Shown here piece by piece: positions 1 through 5,139 of a stretch of 5,139 bases of DNA. The DNA is taken from contig CAITIF010000460.1 of the NCBI GenBank assembly GCA_903892365.1, forward strand, positions 1 through 5,139. Reading direction: 5' to 3'. Both the position numbers and the translations under genes were made by a program. Below the pieces are notes generated by a model. That model searched no databases, was not told the DNA's origin, and worked only from the letters and a program-made list of their open reading frames with translations. Positions within the stretch are counted from its first letter, which is position 1. Each line of letters begins with the position of its first letter. Source of the DNA: an uncultured Pirellula sp. Its GTDB lineage: Bacteria; Planctomycetota; Planctomycetia; Pirellulales; Pirellulaceae.

Positions 1-2
1 AT

Positions 3-92
3 CCCATGTCGATCAGGATGATTGGCTTGGGGATCATGCGTGGACAACCGGATAGGTTCATGCATCGCTTTGAAAGCAAAGCAAACCAGTAA
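3..92 (+). CDS. possible 3' tail of an upstream gene (partial, uncertain)
   Basis: One forward frame is open from the window edge to a TAA at 90-92. It would give a basic C-terminal tail ending in RFMHRFESKANQ. Its codons (TCG, CGC, CCG, ATC, GAA) look compatible with the genes further on. A second frame, ending at TAG 53-55 with DHAWTTG, is also open from the edge, so the choice is not secure. Genes of the flhF/flhG type often precede fliA, and this could be such a gene, but nothing in these few residues identifies a family. It may equally be non-coding. Confidence 0.2.
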   Translation, partial: PMSIRMIGLGIMRGQPDRFMHRFESKANQ

Positions 93-99
93 AATCACT

Positions 100-124
100 T
101 GATCTTTTCTTCCCAGGAAGATCA
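100..124. promoter_or_regulatory. inverted repeat in the sigma-factor leader
   Basis: TGATCTT (100-106) and AAGATCA (118-124) are perfect 7-base arms around an 11-base centre. The purine stretch AGGAAG (115-120) lies in the centre and the right arm. The repeat sits 32 bases before the preferred ATG at 157 and 11 bases before the alternative ATG at 136. In DNA it could be an operator. In RNA it could be a leader hairpin hiding the AGGAAG that would serve the ATG at 136. No regulator can be named. Confidence 0.4.
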
Positions 125-146
125 TTGCCCTTGCCATGTCAGTCAC

Positions 147-151
147 GGAGG
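147..151 (+). promoter_or_regulatory. ribosome-binding site deciding the sigma-factor start
   Basis: GGAGG ends five bases before the ATG at 157, which is ideal Shine-Dalgarno spacing. The in-frame upstream ATG at 136 has only AGGAAG at 115-120, about 15 bases away, which is too far for efficient initiation. This favours the shorter protein starting MATIVASS. Confidence 0.6.
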
Positions 152-156
152 TTCGG

Positions 157-942
157 ATGGCGACGATCGTAGCATCGAGCATCGACATTGTTGATGTATG
201 GAACAAATACAAAGCGGATCCAAACAACGTCGATTTGAGAAACATTCTCATCGAACGCTACATGCCTCTCGTACGGTTCAATGGAGAACGCTTGCGAGCG
301 AAGCTCCCTGAAGGTGTCGAGCTCGACGACTTGATCAGCGCAGGTATCTTCGGCTTGATGGATGCGATTGATGCATTCGATTTGAGCCGAGGTGTCAAGT
401 TTGAGACATATTGTGTCCCACGGATTCGCGGGGCCATGTTGGATGAACTCCGCACCATGGACTGGGTCCCAAGACTCGTTCGCAGCAAAGCTAGCAAGCT
501 GAACGAAGCGACCAAATTGCTCGAAGCGAAGTACGGCCGTGCTCCTTCGACGCACGAATTGTCGACCTACATGAGCATCTCCATCGACGAACTGGAGAAG
601 ATGAAGAGCGATGCCTCTGCAGTCGGCCTGGTTTCCTTGAATAAAAAATGGTACGAAACCGACAGCTACAAAGATGTGCGTGAAATCGACGTCTTAGAAG
701 ATAAACGCAGCGAAGACCCCACGCGCCGGGTCAACAAGAGCGACCTGATGCGATTGGTCACCAAAGGCCTGAACCGCAATGAGCGACTAATCATCATTCT
801 TTATTACTACGAAGAATTGACGATGAAAGAAATCGGTGCGACGCTCGATCTCAGCGAAAGCCGCGTCAGCCAAATGCACACAAGTATCGTCCAACGACTG
901 CAAGAGCAGCTAGGACGCCACCGTCCTGATTTCGGATCTTAA
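157..942 (+). CDS. fliA: FliA/WhiG-family RNA polymerase sigma factor
   Basis: This is an alternative sigma-70-family factor of the sigma-28 (FliA/WhiG) group, which directs RNA polymerase in the cytoplasm to flagellar and related promoters. The 261 residues are full length for the family. Region 2 spans about residues 30-106: LVRFNGERL, then ELDDLISAG and GLMDAIDAFD for core binding and -10 melting, then the YCVPRIRGAMLDELR stretch and DWVPR. Region 3 covers about 107-150. Region 4 covers about 205-255, with the helix-turn-helix LTMKEIGATLDLSESRVSQM for -35 recognition. Between regions 3 and 4 lies a segment (LNKKWYETDSYKDVREIDVL) that I associate with planctomycete members. The ATG at 157 was chosen for its GGAGG; the ATG at 136 would add seven residues. 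The gene converges on the esterase gene. Flagellar control is inferred from the family, since no other flagellar gene is visible; the WhiG name fits equally well. Confidence 0.95.
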   Translation: MATIVASSIDIVDVWNKYKADPNNVDLRNILIERYMPLVRFNGERLRAKLPEGVELDDLISAGIFGLMDAIDAFDLSRGVKFETYCVPRIRGAMLDELRTMDWVPRLVRSKASKLNEATKLLEAKYGRAPSTHELSTYMSISIDELEKMKSDASAVGLVSLNKKWYETDSYKDVREIDVLEDKRSEDPTRRVNKSDLMRLVTKGLNRNERLIIILYYYEELTMKEIGATLDLSESRVSQMHTSIVQRLQEQLGRHRPDFGS

Positions 943-973
943 CGAATCAAGCCAAGCTGATTTCATTGCGATT

Positions 974-992
974 TGTCGGGACTAGCCCGACA
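974..992. terminator. GC-rich hairpin between convergent genes
   Basis: TGTCGGG (974-980), loop ACTAG, CCCGACA (986-992) forms a perfect 7-bp stem beginning 32 bases after the sigma-factor stop. No T-tract follows on either strand, so it is not a classical intrinsic terminator. It could still stabilise or end either convergent transcript, or be one copy of a dispersed palindromic element. Confidence 0.45.
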
Positions 993-1065
993 TTCGCTCC
1001 GGGGTATACAAGCTCAGCGAAATCCCCAACGGAACTCTTTTTCTGTCGACCGTTCCGCTTGCTTT

Positions 1066-2160
1066 CTAATTCGCCGTCAATGCTTTACGGAGTATCGGTT
1101 CGAACGCGTCAGCCTGGCGCATAAAGCCAAGGTCATTGGCATGCGATGCATCGGTCGCGCCTTCGGTATCATCGCCATACAATTTATCCCCTGGGATGTA
1201 ATGCAAGTTGAGAACGCCGTCTTTTTGCAACTGGTCATAGGCGGCCCGTAAAGCTGCATGGTTGCTGGTGTGAAACTTCTTTTTCTCTGGCAAGATCCAA
1301 TCGTTTGTGAATCGTCTGTCTTCAACCAAGACAATGGGCGTGTTCGATCGTACGGCTCGAATCTGTTGAACCAGTGGAATGCATTTGGCCGTGACTTCCG
1401 ACGGACCCATGTTGGGTAAGCAATCGATCACGTAGGCAGCTGCATCGATTTGGGTCAAAAAGTCGCCGACCTCTTTATCCATTCTTCCATTGCCGGAAAA
1501 TCCCAAGTTGACGACGGGCATATCCAACTTACGACCCAAGATACCGGTATGAACCATGCCTGGTCGACTGGCACAAGCACCGTGAGTGATGCTGGTTCCA
1601 TAAAACACAATCGGCTTTTCTCTCGGAGCAAGCCCTTCGAACTTGCTTCCTTTCACAACTCCGAATCGCAAGAACTCCACTCCGTTGTACAACGGCAAAT
1701 AGGCGGCATACTCGCGAAACCCTGCCGCGAGCCCACCAACGAGCTCTGTTTTAATCTCCTGGGATGTAGGCTTGGTGACCTGAACCCATTTCCACTTCCC
1801 CGCTTCGTCTCTCGCGTACAAATCAACTCCACTGACACCCGTTGCCGGCATGTGTGGCATCGCAAGATTGCTCTTCGAAAGCTTGTAATGGATATGAATC
1901 GCATTCGCGTCCGTTTTGAATCGGAAGACCATTCCCGCGCTGTCGCGGCTCAAGTTCCAAACGCTTGGGGTGACGGTGGATTCTGCCAAACTGGGCAACC
2001 GATCAAACCAACTCAGTCTTGACTGATCCGGAAGAATGCGCCCTTCAACGCCTACGGTGGTTACGTCGTGCCAATCTAATTCGACAGCAGCTTGTTCTTG
2101 CGAATGAATCGTAGGCGAAAGAAACGAAAGGAATGCCAAGACAGAAGCGATGAACTTCAT
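1066..2160 (-). CDS. exported SGNH/GDSL-type hydrolase with N-terminal GxDLY domain
   Basis: A 364-residue protein, probably a secreted esterase or acylhydrolase acting outside the cytoplasmic membrane. Residues 1-20 (MKFIASVLAFLSFLSPTIHS) form a signal peptide. Residues about 25-180 are a beta-rich domain carrying GVDLY at 111-115, the hallmark of the GxDLY domain (PF14607) that precedes Lipase_GDSL_3 catalytic domains (PF14606). The catalytic part has FYGTSITHG with Ser190 as nucleophile, NLGFSGNG (218-225) as block II, DCLPNM with Asn250 as the oxyanion residue, and DASH with Asp337 and His340 completing the triad. All key residues are present, so it should be active; the ester substrate (carbohydrate acetyl groups are one option) is unknown. 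The start at 2160 is chosen because it begins the signal peptide. The frame stays open upstream to 2316, but that extension is repeat-derived and would bury the signal peptide. No clear ribosome-binding site is seen. Confidence 0.94.
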   Translation of the reverse strand: MKFIASVLAFLSFLSPTIHSQEQAAVELDWHDVTTVGVEGRILPDQSRLSWFDRLPSLAESTVTPSVWNLSRDSAGMVFRFKTDANAIHIHYKLSKSNLAMPHMPATGVSGVDLYARDEAGKWKWVQVTKPTSQEIKTELVGGLAAGFREYAAYLPLYNGVEFLRFGVVKGSKFEGLAPREKPIVFYGTSITHGACASRPGMVHTGILGRKLDMPVVNLGFSGNGRMDKEVGDFLTQIDAAAYVIDCLPNMGPSEVTAKCIPLVQQIRAVRSNTPIVLVEDRRFTNDWILPEKKKFHTSNHAALRAAYDQLQKDGVLNLHYIPGDKLYGDDTEGATDASHANDLGFMRQADAFEPILRKALTAN

Positions 2161-2231
2161 GGTTTTGCAATGGTTCGGTGGAAGGGAAGGGCTAGCGGAT
2201 GGTCGAGAGCCCCAAACCTTAAACGGTAGGA

Positions 2232-2257
2232 GATTCGATTGCAAGCAAATTCGAATC
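2232..2257. promoter_or_regulatory. 26-bp imperfect palindrome upstream of the esterase gene
   Basis: GATTCGA (2232-2238) mirrors TCGAATC (2251-2257) perfectly, and inside it TTGC (2239-2242) mirrors GCAA (2245-2248) across a two-base centre. Only two extra bases (2249-2250) break the symmetry. It lies 71 bases before the esterase start codon, a position suited to an operator for a dimeric regulator. No known binding motif is recognised. Confidence 0.45.
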
Positions 2258-2260
2258 CCC

Positions 2261-2313
2261 AGGAGCCGAACGGTGCAGCCGAACAGCAGGAGCCGAAAGG
2301 AGCCGAACGGTGC
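2261..2313. repeat. cluster of AGGAGCCGAACGGTGC direct repeats
   Basis: The 16-mer AGGAGCCGAACGGTGC occurs exactly at 2261-2276 and 2298-2313. Between them lie the partial copies AGCCGAAC (2277-2284) and AGGAGCCGAA (2288-2297). The last full copy overlaps the left arm of the stem at 2310-2385. This looks like a small degenerate tandem array, perhaps the edge of a dispersed intergenic repeat. Confidence 0.8.
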
Positions 2314-2385
2314 CACCCACTGACTGAACTGCGCCCACCGGCAGGGGCTGCGAATTGCCCGTCAGGAAGATTGGATGGGTGGTAC
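2310..2385. repeat. structured intergenic element with long-range stem
   Basis: GTGCCACCCA (2310-2319) pairs with TGGGTGGTAC (2376-2385) over ten consecutive positions, nine Watson-Crick and one G-T. Directly inside, CTGAC (2320-2324) pairs with GTCAG (2361-2365), leaving a ten-base one-sided bulge. A small GCAG/CTGC stem (2341-2344 with 2348-2351) sits in the centre. The nested arrangement suggests either a folded RNA leader or a palindromic dispersed element. It begins about 200 bases before the ATG at 2512. It is judged by eye, with no folding energy computed. Confidence 0.4.
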
Positions 2386-2427
2386 GGTTCAAATAGACCG
2401 GAAAATGCCTATCTTCTAGGGGCGAGC

Positions 2428-2454
2428 ATTGGCACAGGCTGCCCTACAGCCAAT
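2428..2454. promoter_or_regulatory. hairpin in the leader of the large membrane protein
   Basis: ATTGGC (2428-2433) is mirrored by GCCAAT (2449-2454), and an alternative overlapping stem GGCTG/CAGCC (2437-2441 with 2447-2451) has a five-base loop. The two pairings compete for the same right-hand bases. There is no T-tract, so termination is unlikely. Its role is unknown. Confidence 0.3.
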
Positions 2455-2463
2455 AATGGAGAT

Positions 2464-2476
2464 GTCGTTCAACGAC
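2464..2476. promoter_or_regulatory. 13-bp palindrome GTCGTTCAACGAC
   Basis: Six-base arms GTCGTT and AACGAC are perfectly symmetrical about a single C at 2470. The site lies 35 bases before the ATG at 2512, near where a promoter or operator would be expected. It does not match a known operator that I can name. Confidence 0.3.
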
Positions 2477-2511
2477 TCAACCGAGAACAGCTCTCTTCGA
2501 CAGAATGCAAG

Positions 2512-5139
2512 ATGTCTCAAGCTTCCAATCCAGCTATCGTGAAGTCATCCAGCTCTTCGGCAGCGAACGCCACGATCAGCCGAGAAACACTGCTGAATTA
2601 TTTGGTCCAAGCGTCCAAAACGATGCGACGCGTCGAACTTGGGGTTGGGATCGCTGGCTGGCTGTGCGTGGTGGTGGTGGTTCTTTTGCTTGCAATTCTG
2701 ATCGATCATTGGCTTTGGCCGTTGAACATGTTCGCTCGATTTGCCGTTTTCTGTTCGCTCGCTGCATGGACTTTGTGGTGGGTCCCGCGCCGAATCCTTC
2801 CACTTTTGTTTCGTCCAATTCATCCGGAACACGCGGCACGCAAAATTGAATCTCAGTACCCCGAAATCAAGGAAAGCCTCATAAGCTGGCTCCAGTTGTC
2901 GACCAACTCCGAAAATGCCGCACCCAAAGGGGTTCTTGCGGTGATTGGCCGCTTCGCAGTTCGCAATTTAGGCGGACAAGACTCATCCAATATCATTGAT
3001 TCCGCCAACCTGATTCGCCTTGCAGCATTGCTGTTCGGTTTCTTGCTCACAGGCTCGGTTTATCTTTTTGTTGCACCCAAAAGCGGCGTTACCTCGTTAA
3101 CGCGAATGCTTATGCCTTGGGCCAACATTTCCCCCGCGGCCCGTGTCCGGATCGTGAGCGTCACGCCCGGTAATGCAACCATAACGCAGGGTACTAATCT
3201 ACCGTTAGCAGTTACCCTTCGCGGAATGCACAAAGGGGATAGCGTCTTTGTCCGATACGACCTTTCGGATGGCCAACGTGTCGGCCAACGTCTCAAGCTG
3301 AATGAAGAACTGGAAGGTATCAATTACAAGCTTGATTTTGGAAAAAGCTTCGGAGGTATTCATCAACCTCTTCAATATTGGATCGAAGCTGGGGATGCGA
3401 CCGAAGGCCCCTTCGACTTGCGAGTTCAAGTGGTTCCCATCGTCGCAATCGACCGGCTCGATTTCGAGTTCCCTGCCTACACCAAGCTGAAGCCCAAGTC
3501 GATCCAAAAGGATGGACTGATCGAAGCACCTGAAGGGACTCGGGTCAGTCTTTACGCGCATGCGAATCAACCGATGGCGAAATCGAGACTGGAGTTCAAT
3601 CCAGTCATCAACAACGGAGTGTTCCATAGCGCGAGCGAGATTCTAGAGCTACAAACAAACGAAACGCAATTGACGGGGAAGTGGCTGCTGAATCTAGATA
3701 AAAAGAAATCGAATCCCACAGTAGGCACCTATCGCATCAAGGCAACGAATTCGCTTGGCGAATCCAACGGCGATCCCGTTATCTACAAAATGAAAGTGAT
3801 CGGAGATCTACCTCCCAAAGTGAGTTTGCAAAGCGACTTGCCTTCGATCGTCGAGCTTTCTGTTCATGACTCATTAGAAATTGAAATGCGTGCAAGCGAT
3901 CCAGACTACGGTTTGGTTTCGCTAGCTGCGACTGCAAAACTAGATAGCGATAACACGATCAAAGAAAAGAAAACTGTCTTTGAATCCAACGTGTTTGAGT
4001 CCACGAACGGGGCGACTGGCCAAATCGTCCGCGTCTTTACGTTCTCGCCCAAAGAACACAACTTGCAGGTCGGGGATCGAATCGAGTTTCGAGCGATAGG
4101 CAGTGACAATCGGCGCCAGCCAGGAACCGATGTGCCTGAACCCAATCAATCGAGCTCAACACCCATTTTGATTCGTATTGTGGACGGCCCTAAAGACACG
4201 AAAAATTCCCAAGAGGACAAGGAACAGCAAAAACCTGATTCCAGTGACGACAAGAAACAGAGCGCCAACTCCAAACCAAAATCCGAAGACAAGAAAGGCA
4301 AGAATCAAAACAACTCGAAGTCCTCGTCGTCCGACAAAAAACCACAAGACCAAAAGACCAAGGAAGACCCAAGCGACCAAAAATCGAATGGAAAGTCTGG
4401 CGAATCCGAAAACCAGGATTCGGAACCGCAAGAACCTAATTCGCAAGAGCAAGACAAGAATCAGGACAAGAATAGCCAATCAAAAAAGGATGGCCAATCG
4501 TCTAACAGCAAATCCGACAAGCAAGACAAAAGCAAAGACAATAAGAAGTCCTCGAAGGGCAATGAAGGTGGATCAGGTGGTGAAAGTTCCGACGAGGGCG
4601 AAGGCGATTCTCAAGGTTCAGGTTCGCAATCGAACAACGGAAACTCGAAGAAAAATTCCAAGTCCAGTTCTTCCAAGGGAAATCAGTCCACGAACGACGC
4701 GTCGGGTGCAGAAAGCGCTGATAGCGAGTCTGGTGAATCAGAAGATTCAAATTCCGCAGGCCAAACAAGTCAGACAACAAGCCGCTTAAAAAACAGTAGC
4801 AAACAAAACGCGAACAACGCAGAGCCCTCAACGGACAACGGAGAGTCCTCCAATCCAAACAAGGATCTTGAGCCACCTAAGCATGATGGCGAAACCTTTG
4901 AACGATTGCTGGATGAAATGCAGCGAAAAGAAGGTAAAGATAAAGTTTCGCAGGAACCTCAAGACGATAAACAATCAGACGATAAGCAATCAGACGGTAA
5001 GCAATCAGACGGTAAGCAGTCTGACGGTAAGCAGTCTGACGGTAAGCAGTCTGACGGTAAGCAGTCTGACGGTAAGCAGTCTGACAGTAAGCAATCCGAC
5101 GGTAAGCAGTCTGACAGTAAGCAATCCGACGGTACGCAG
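2512..5139 (+). CDS. large membrane-anchored DUF4175-like protein with low-complexity tail (3' end outside window)
   Basis: The frame is open for 876 codons and leaves the window without a stop. Three hydrophobic helices lie at about residues 44-64, 71-91 and 168-187. Basic clusters (KTMRR before helix 1, PRR after helix 2) place the N-terminus and the loop with HPEHAARKIESQYPEIKESL (104-123) in the cytoplasm, and everything after helix 3 outside. Residues about 210-545 are beta-rich, with Ig-like stretches such as SVTPGNATITQG and PPKVSLQSDLPS. Residues 559-783 are charged low complexity. A short helix (FERLLDEMQRKEG, 796-808) follows, then KQSDG repeats from 819. This order resembles DUF4175/TIGR02302 proteins, which have 2-3 N-terminal helices and a Gln-rich tail; that assignment is inference and the function is unknown. 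In planctomycetes I would expect MoxR/DUF58/BatA-type genes nearby, but none is in view. The ATG at 2512 is the only in-frame ATG before the membrane helices, and it lacks a clear ribosome-binding site. Confidence 0.85.
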   Translation, partial: MSQASNPAIVKSSSSSAANATISRETLLNYLVQASKTMRRVELGVGIAGWLCVVVVVLLLAILIDHWLWPLNMFARFAVFCSLAAWTLWWVPRRILPLLFRPIHPEHAARKIESQYPEIKESLISWLQLSTNSENAAPKGVLAVIGRFAVRNLGGQDSSNIIDSANLIRLAALLFGFLLTGSVYLFVAPKSGVTSLTRMLMPWANISPAARVRIVSVTPGNATITQGTNLPLAVTLRGMHKGDSVFVRYDLSDGQRVGQRLKLNEELEGINYKLDFGKSFGGIHQPLQYWIEAGDATEGPFDLRVQVVPIVAIDRLDFEFPAYTKLKPKSIQKDGLIEAPEGTRVSLYAHANQPMAKSRLEFNPVINNGVFHSASEILELQTNETQLTGKWLLNLDKKKSNPTVGTYRIKATNSLGESNGDPVIYKMKVIGDLPPKVSLQSDLPSIVELSVHDSLEIEMRASDPDYGLVSLAATAKLDSDNTIKEKKTVFESNVFESTNGATGQIVRVFTFSPKEHNLQVGDRIEFRAIGSDNRRQPGTDVPEPNQSSSTPILIRIVDGPKDTKNSQEDKEQQKPDSSDDKKQSANSKPKSEDKKGKNQNNSKSSSSDKKPQDQKTKEDPSDQKSNGKSGESENQDSEPQEPNSQEQDKNQDKNSQSKKDGQSSNSKSDKQDKSKDNKKSSKGNEGGSGGESSDEGEGDSQGSGSQSNNGNSKKNSKSSSSKGNQSTNDASGAESADSESGESEDSNSAGQTSQTTSRLKNSSKQNANNAEPSTDNGESSNPNKDLEPPKHDGETFERLLDEMQRKEGKDKVSQEPQDDKQSDDKQSDGKQSDGKQSDGKQSDGKQSDGKQSDGKQSDSKQSDGKQSDSKQSDGTQ
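4186..4860 (+). other. charged low-complexity coding segment
   Basis: About 225 codons (residues 559-783 of the large protein) made up almost entirely of Lys, Ser, Asp, Glu, Gln, Asn and Gly, with hardly any hydrophobic residues. Lysines and acids alternate (EDKEQQKPDSSDDKK style), and a Gly/Ser/Glu patch lies near 4565-4630. It should be disordered and extended outside the membrane. The sequence is A-rich on the coding strand, which removes stops from neighbouring frames and creates false long open frames there. Confidence 0.9.
4966..5139 (+). repeat. 15-bp in-frame tandem repeat (KQSDG minisatellite)
   Basis: Eleven full units and one partial unit of 15 bases encode [D/G/S]KQSD. Five consecutive units (5011-5085) are identical GGTAAGCAGTCTGAC, and a sixth identical unit is at 5101-5115. 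Upstream units differ: GAT instead of GGT at 4966 and 4981, and CAATCA instead of CAGTCT up to 5010. From 5071 a 30-base higher-order unit (GGTAAGCAGTCTGAC then AGTAAGCAATCCGAC) occurs twice. The last partial unit carries AAG to ACG (Lys to Thr). Because the unit is a multiple of three, copy-number change preserves the frame. The array may continue beyond the window. Confidence 0.97.

Larger units (their letters stand above)
2161..2511. other. divergent intergenic region, 351 bases
   Basis: This gap lies between the start codons of the esterase (-) and the large membrane protein (+), so it must hold the promoters of both. No -35/-10 pair is convincing on either strand. It contains a palindrome at 2232-2257, short direct repeats at 2261-2313, a long-range stem at 2310-2385, a hairpin at 2428-2454 and a 13-bp palindrome at 2464-2476. 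I see no protein-coding frame with family features here. Confidence 0.7.

Noticed and set aside
70..95. TTGAAA (70-75) and TAAAAT (90-95) as a sigma-70 promoter for the sigma-factor gene.
   Set aside because: The spacer is only 14 bases, too short for a normal promoter, and no better -10 box is found at 16-18 bases.
1030..1057. CGGAAC/GTTCCG inverted repeat as a terminator for the esterase gene.
   Set aside because: The stem is six bases with a 16-base loop and has no T-tract downstream; it could easily arise by chance.
1450..2022. Plus-strand open frame of 190 codons inside the esterase gene.
   Set aside because: It lies opposite a gene with a complete signal peptide and catalytic triad, and its product has no recognisable motif.
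2161..2316. N-terminal extension of the esterase by 52 residues.
   Set aside because: The extension is encoded by the intergenic repeats and palindrome, and it would place the clear signal peptide internally.
2376..2388. TGGGTGGTACGG resembles the T-box antiterminator motif (GGGTGGNACC).
   Set aside because: The match breaks after GGGTGGTAC, no specifier stem or terminator is visible, the downstream gene is not an aminoacyl-tRNA synthetase or amino-acid gene, and the stretch is explained by its pairing with 2310-2319.
2505..2849. Open frame beginning at ATG 2505, seven bases before the chosen start.
   Set aside because: It is in a different phase and ends at 2849, whereas the frame from 2512 encodes three membrane helices and continues past the window end.
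4156..4479. Antisense open frame with a very hydrophobic, membrane-like product.
   Set aside because: It is the complement of Lys/Asp/Gln-rich codons, which automatically reads as Leu/Val/Phe. There is no start signal or family feature.
4178..4789. Long open frame on the plus strand in another phase, giving a Lys/Arg/Thr-rich product.
   Set aside because: It is a shadow of the A-rich low-complexity coding segment; the main frame is open from 2512 through the window end and carries membrane helices and repeats.
4966..5139. Regular short repeats considered as a CRISPR array.
   Set aside because: The units are 15 bases, directly adjacent without spacers and in frame within a long coding sequence, so this is a coding minisatellite.

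Overview
The window most likely comes from a planctomycete of the Pirellulales type (Rhodopirellula-like). This rests on the sigma factor, whose sequence between regions 3 and 4 looks like the planctomycete FliA/WhiG branch. It is supported by a secreted SGNH hydrolase with a GxDLY domain and by a large membrane-anchored protein with a very long charged low-complexity tail. Base composition is moderate, and Shine-Dalgarno signals are mostly weak, with one clear exception. The genus is inferred from remembered family features, not from a search.

Layout: (a) 1-156 is a leader, perhaps holding the last codons of an upstream gene, with an inverted repeat and then a strong ribosome-binding site. 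(b) 157-942 (+) encodes a FliA/WhiG-family sigma factor, and a GC-rich hairpin (974-992) follows in the convergent gap. (c) 1066-2160 (-) encodes an exported SGNH/GDSL-type esterase. (d) 2161-2511 is a divergent intergenic region rich in structure: a 26-bp imperfect palindrome, a cluster of AGGAGCCGAACGGTGC repeats, a long-range stem with a nested stem, a further hairpin and a 13-bp palindrome. (e) 2512 to the window end (+) is one open frame of at least 876 codons that never meets a stop. It encodes a protein with three N-terminal membrane helices, a periplasmic beta-rich region, about 225 residues of Lys/Ser/Asp/Glu/Gln/Asn-rich sequence, and finally a perfect-to-near-perfect KQSDG pentapeptide repeat (15-bp DNA repeat) that runs off the window. 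Its architecture resembles the DUF4175/TIGR02302 family.

The three genes do not form an operon. The sigma factor and the esterase converge, and the esterase and the membrane protein diverge. No functional link between them is visible. The items most worth a second look are the in-frame 15-bp minisatellite at the 3' end and the repeat- and palindrome-rich divergent intergenic region.
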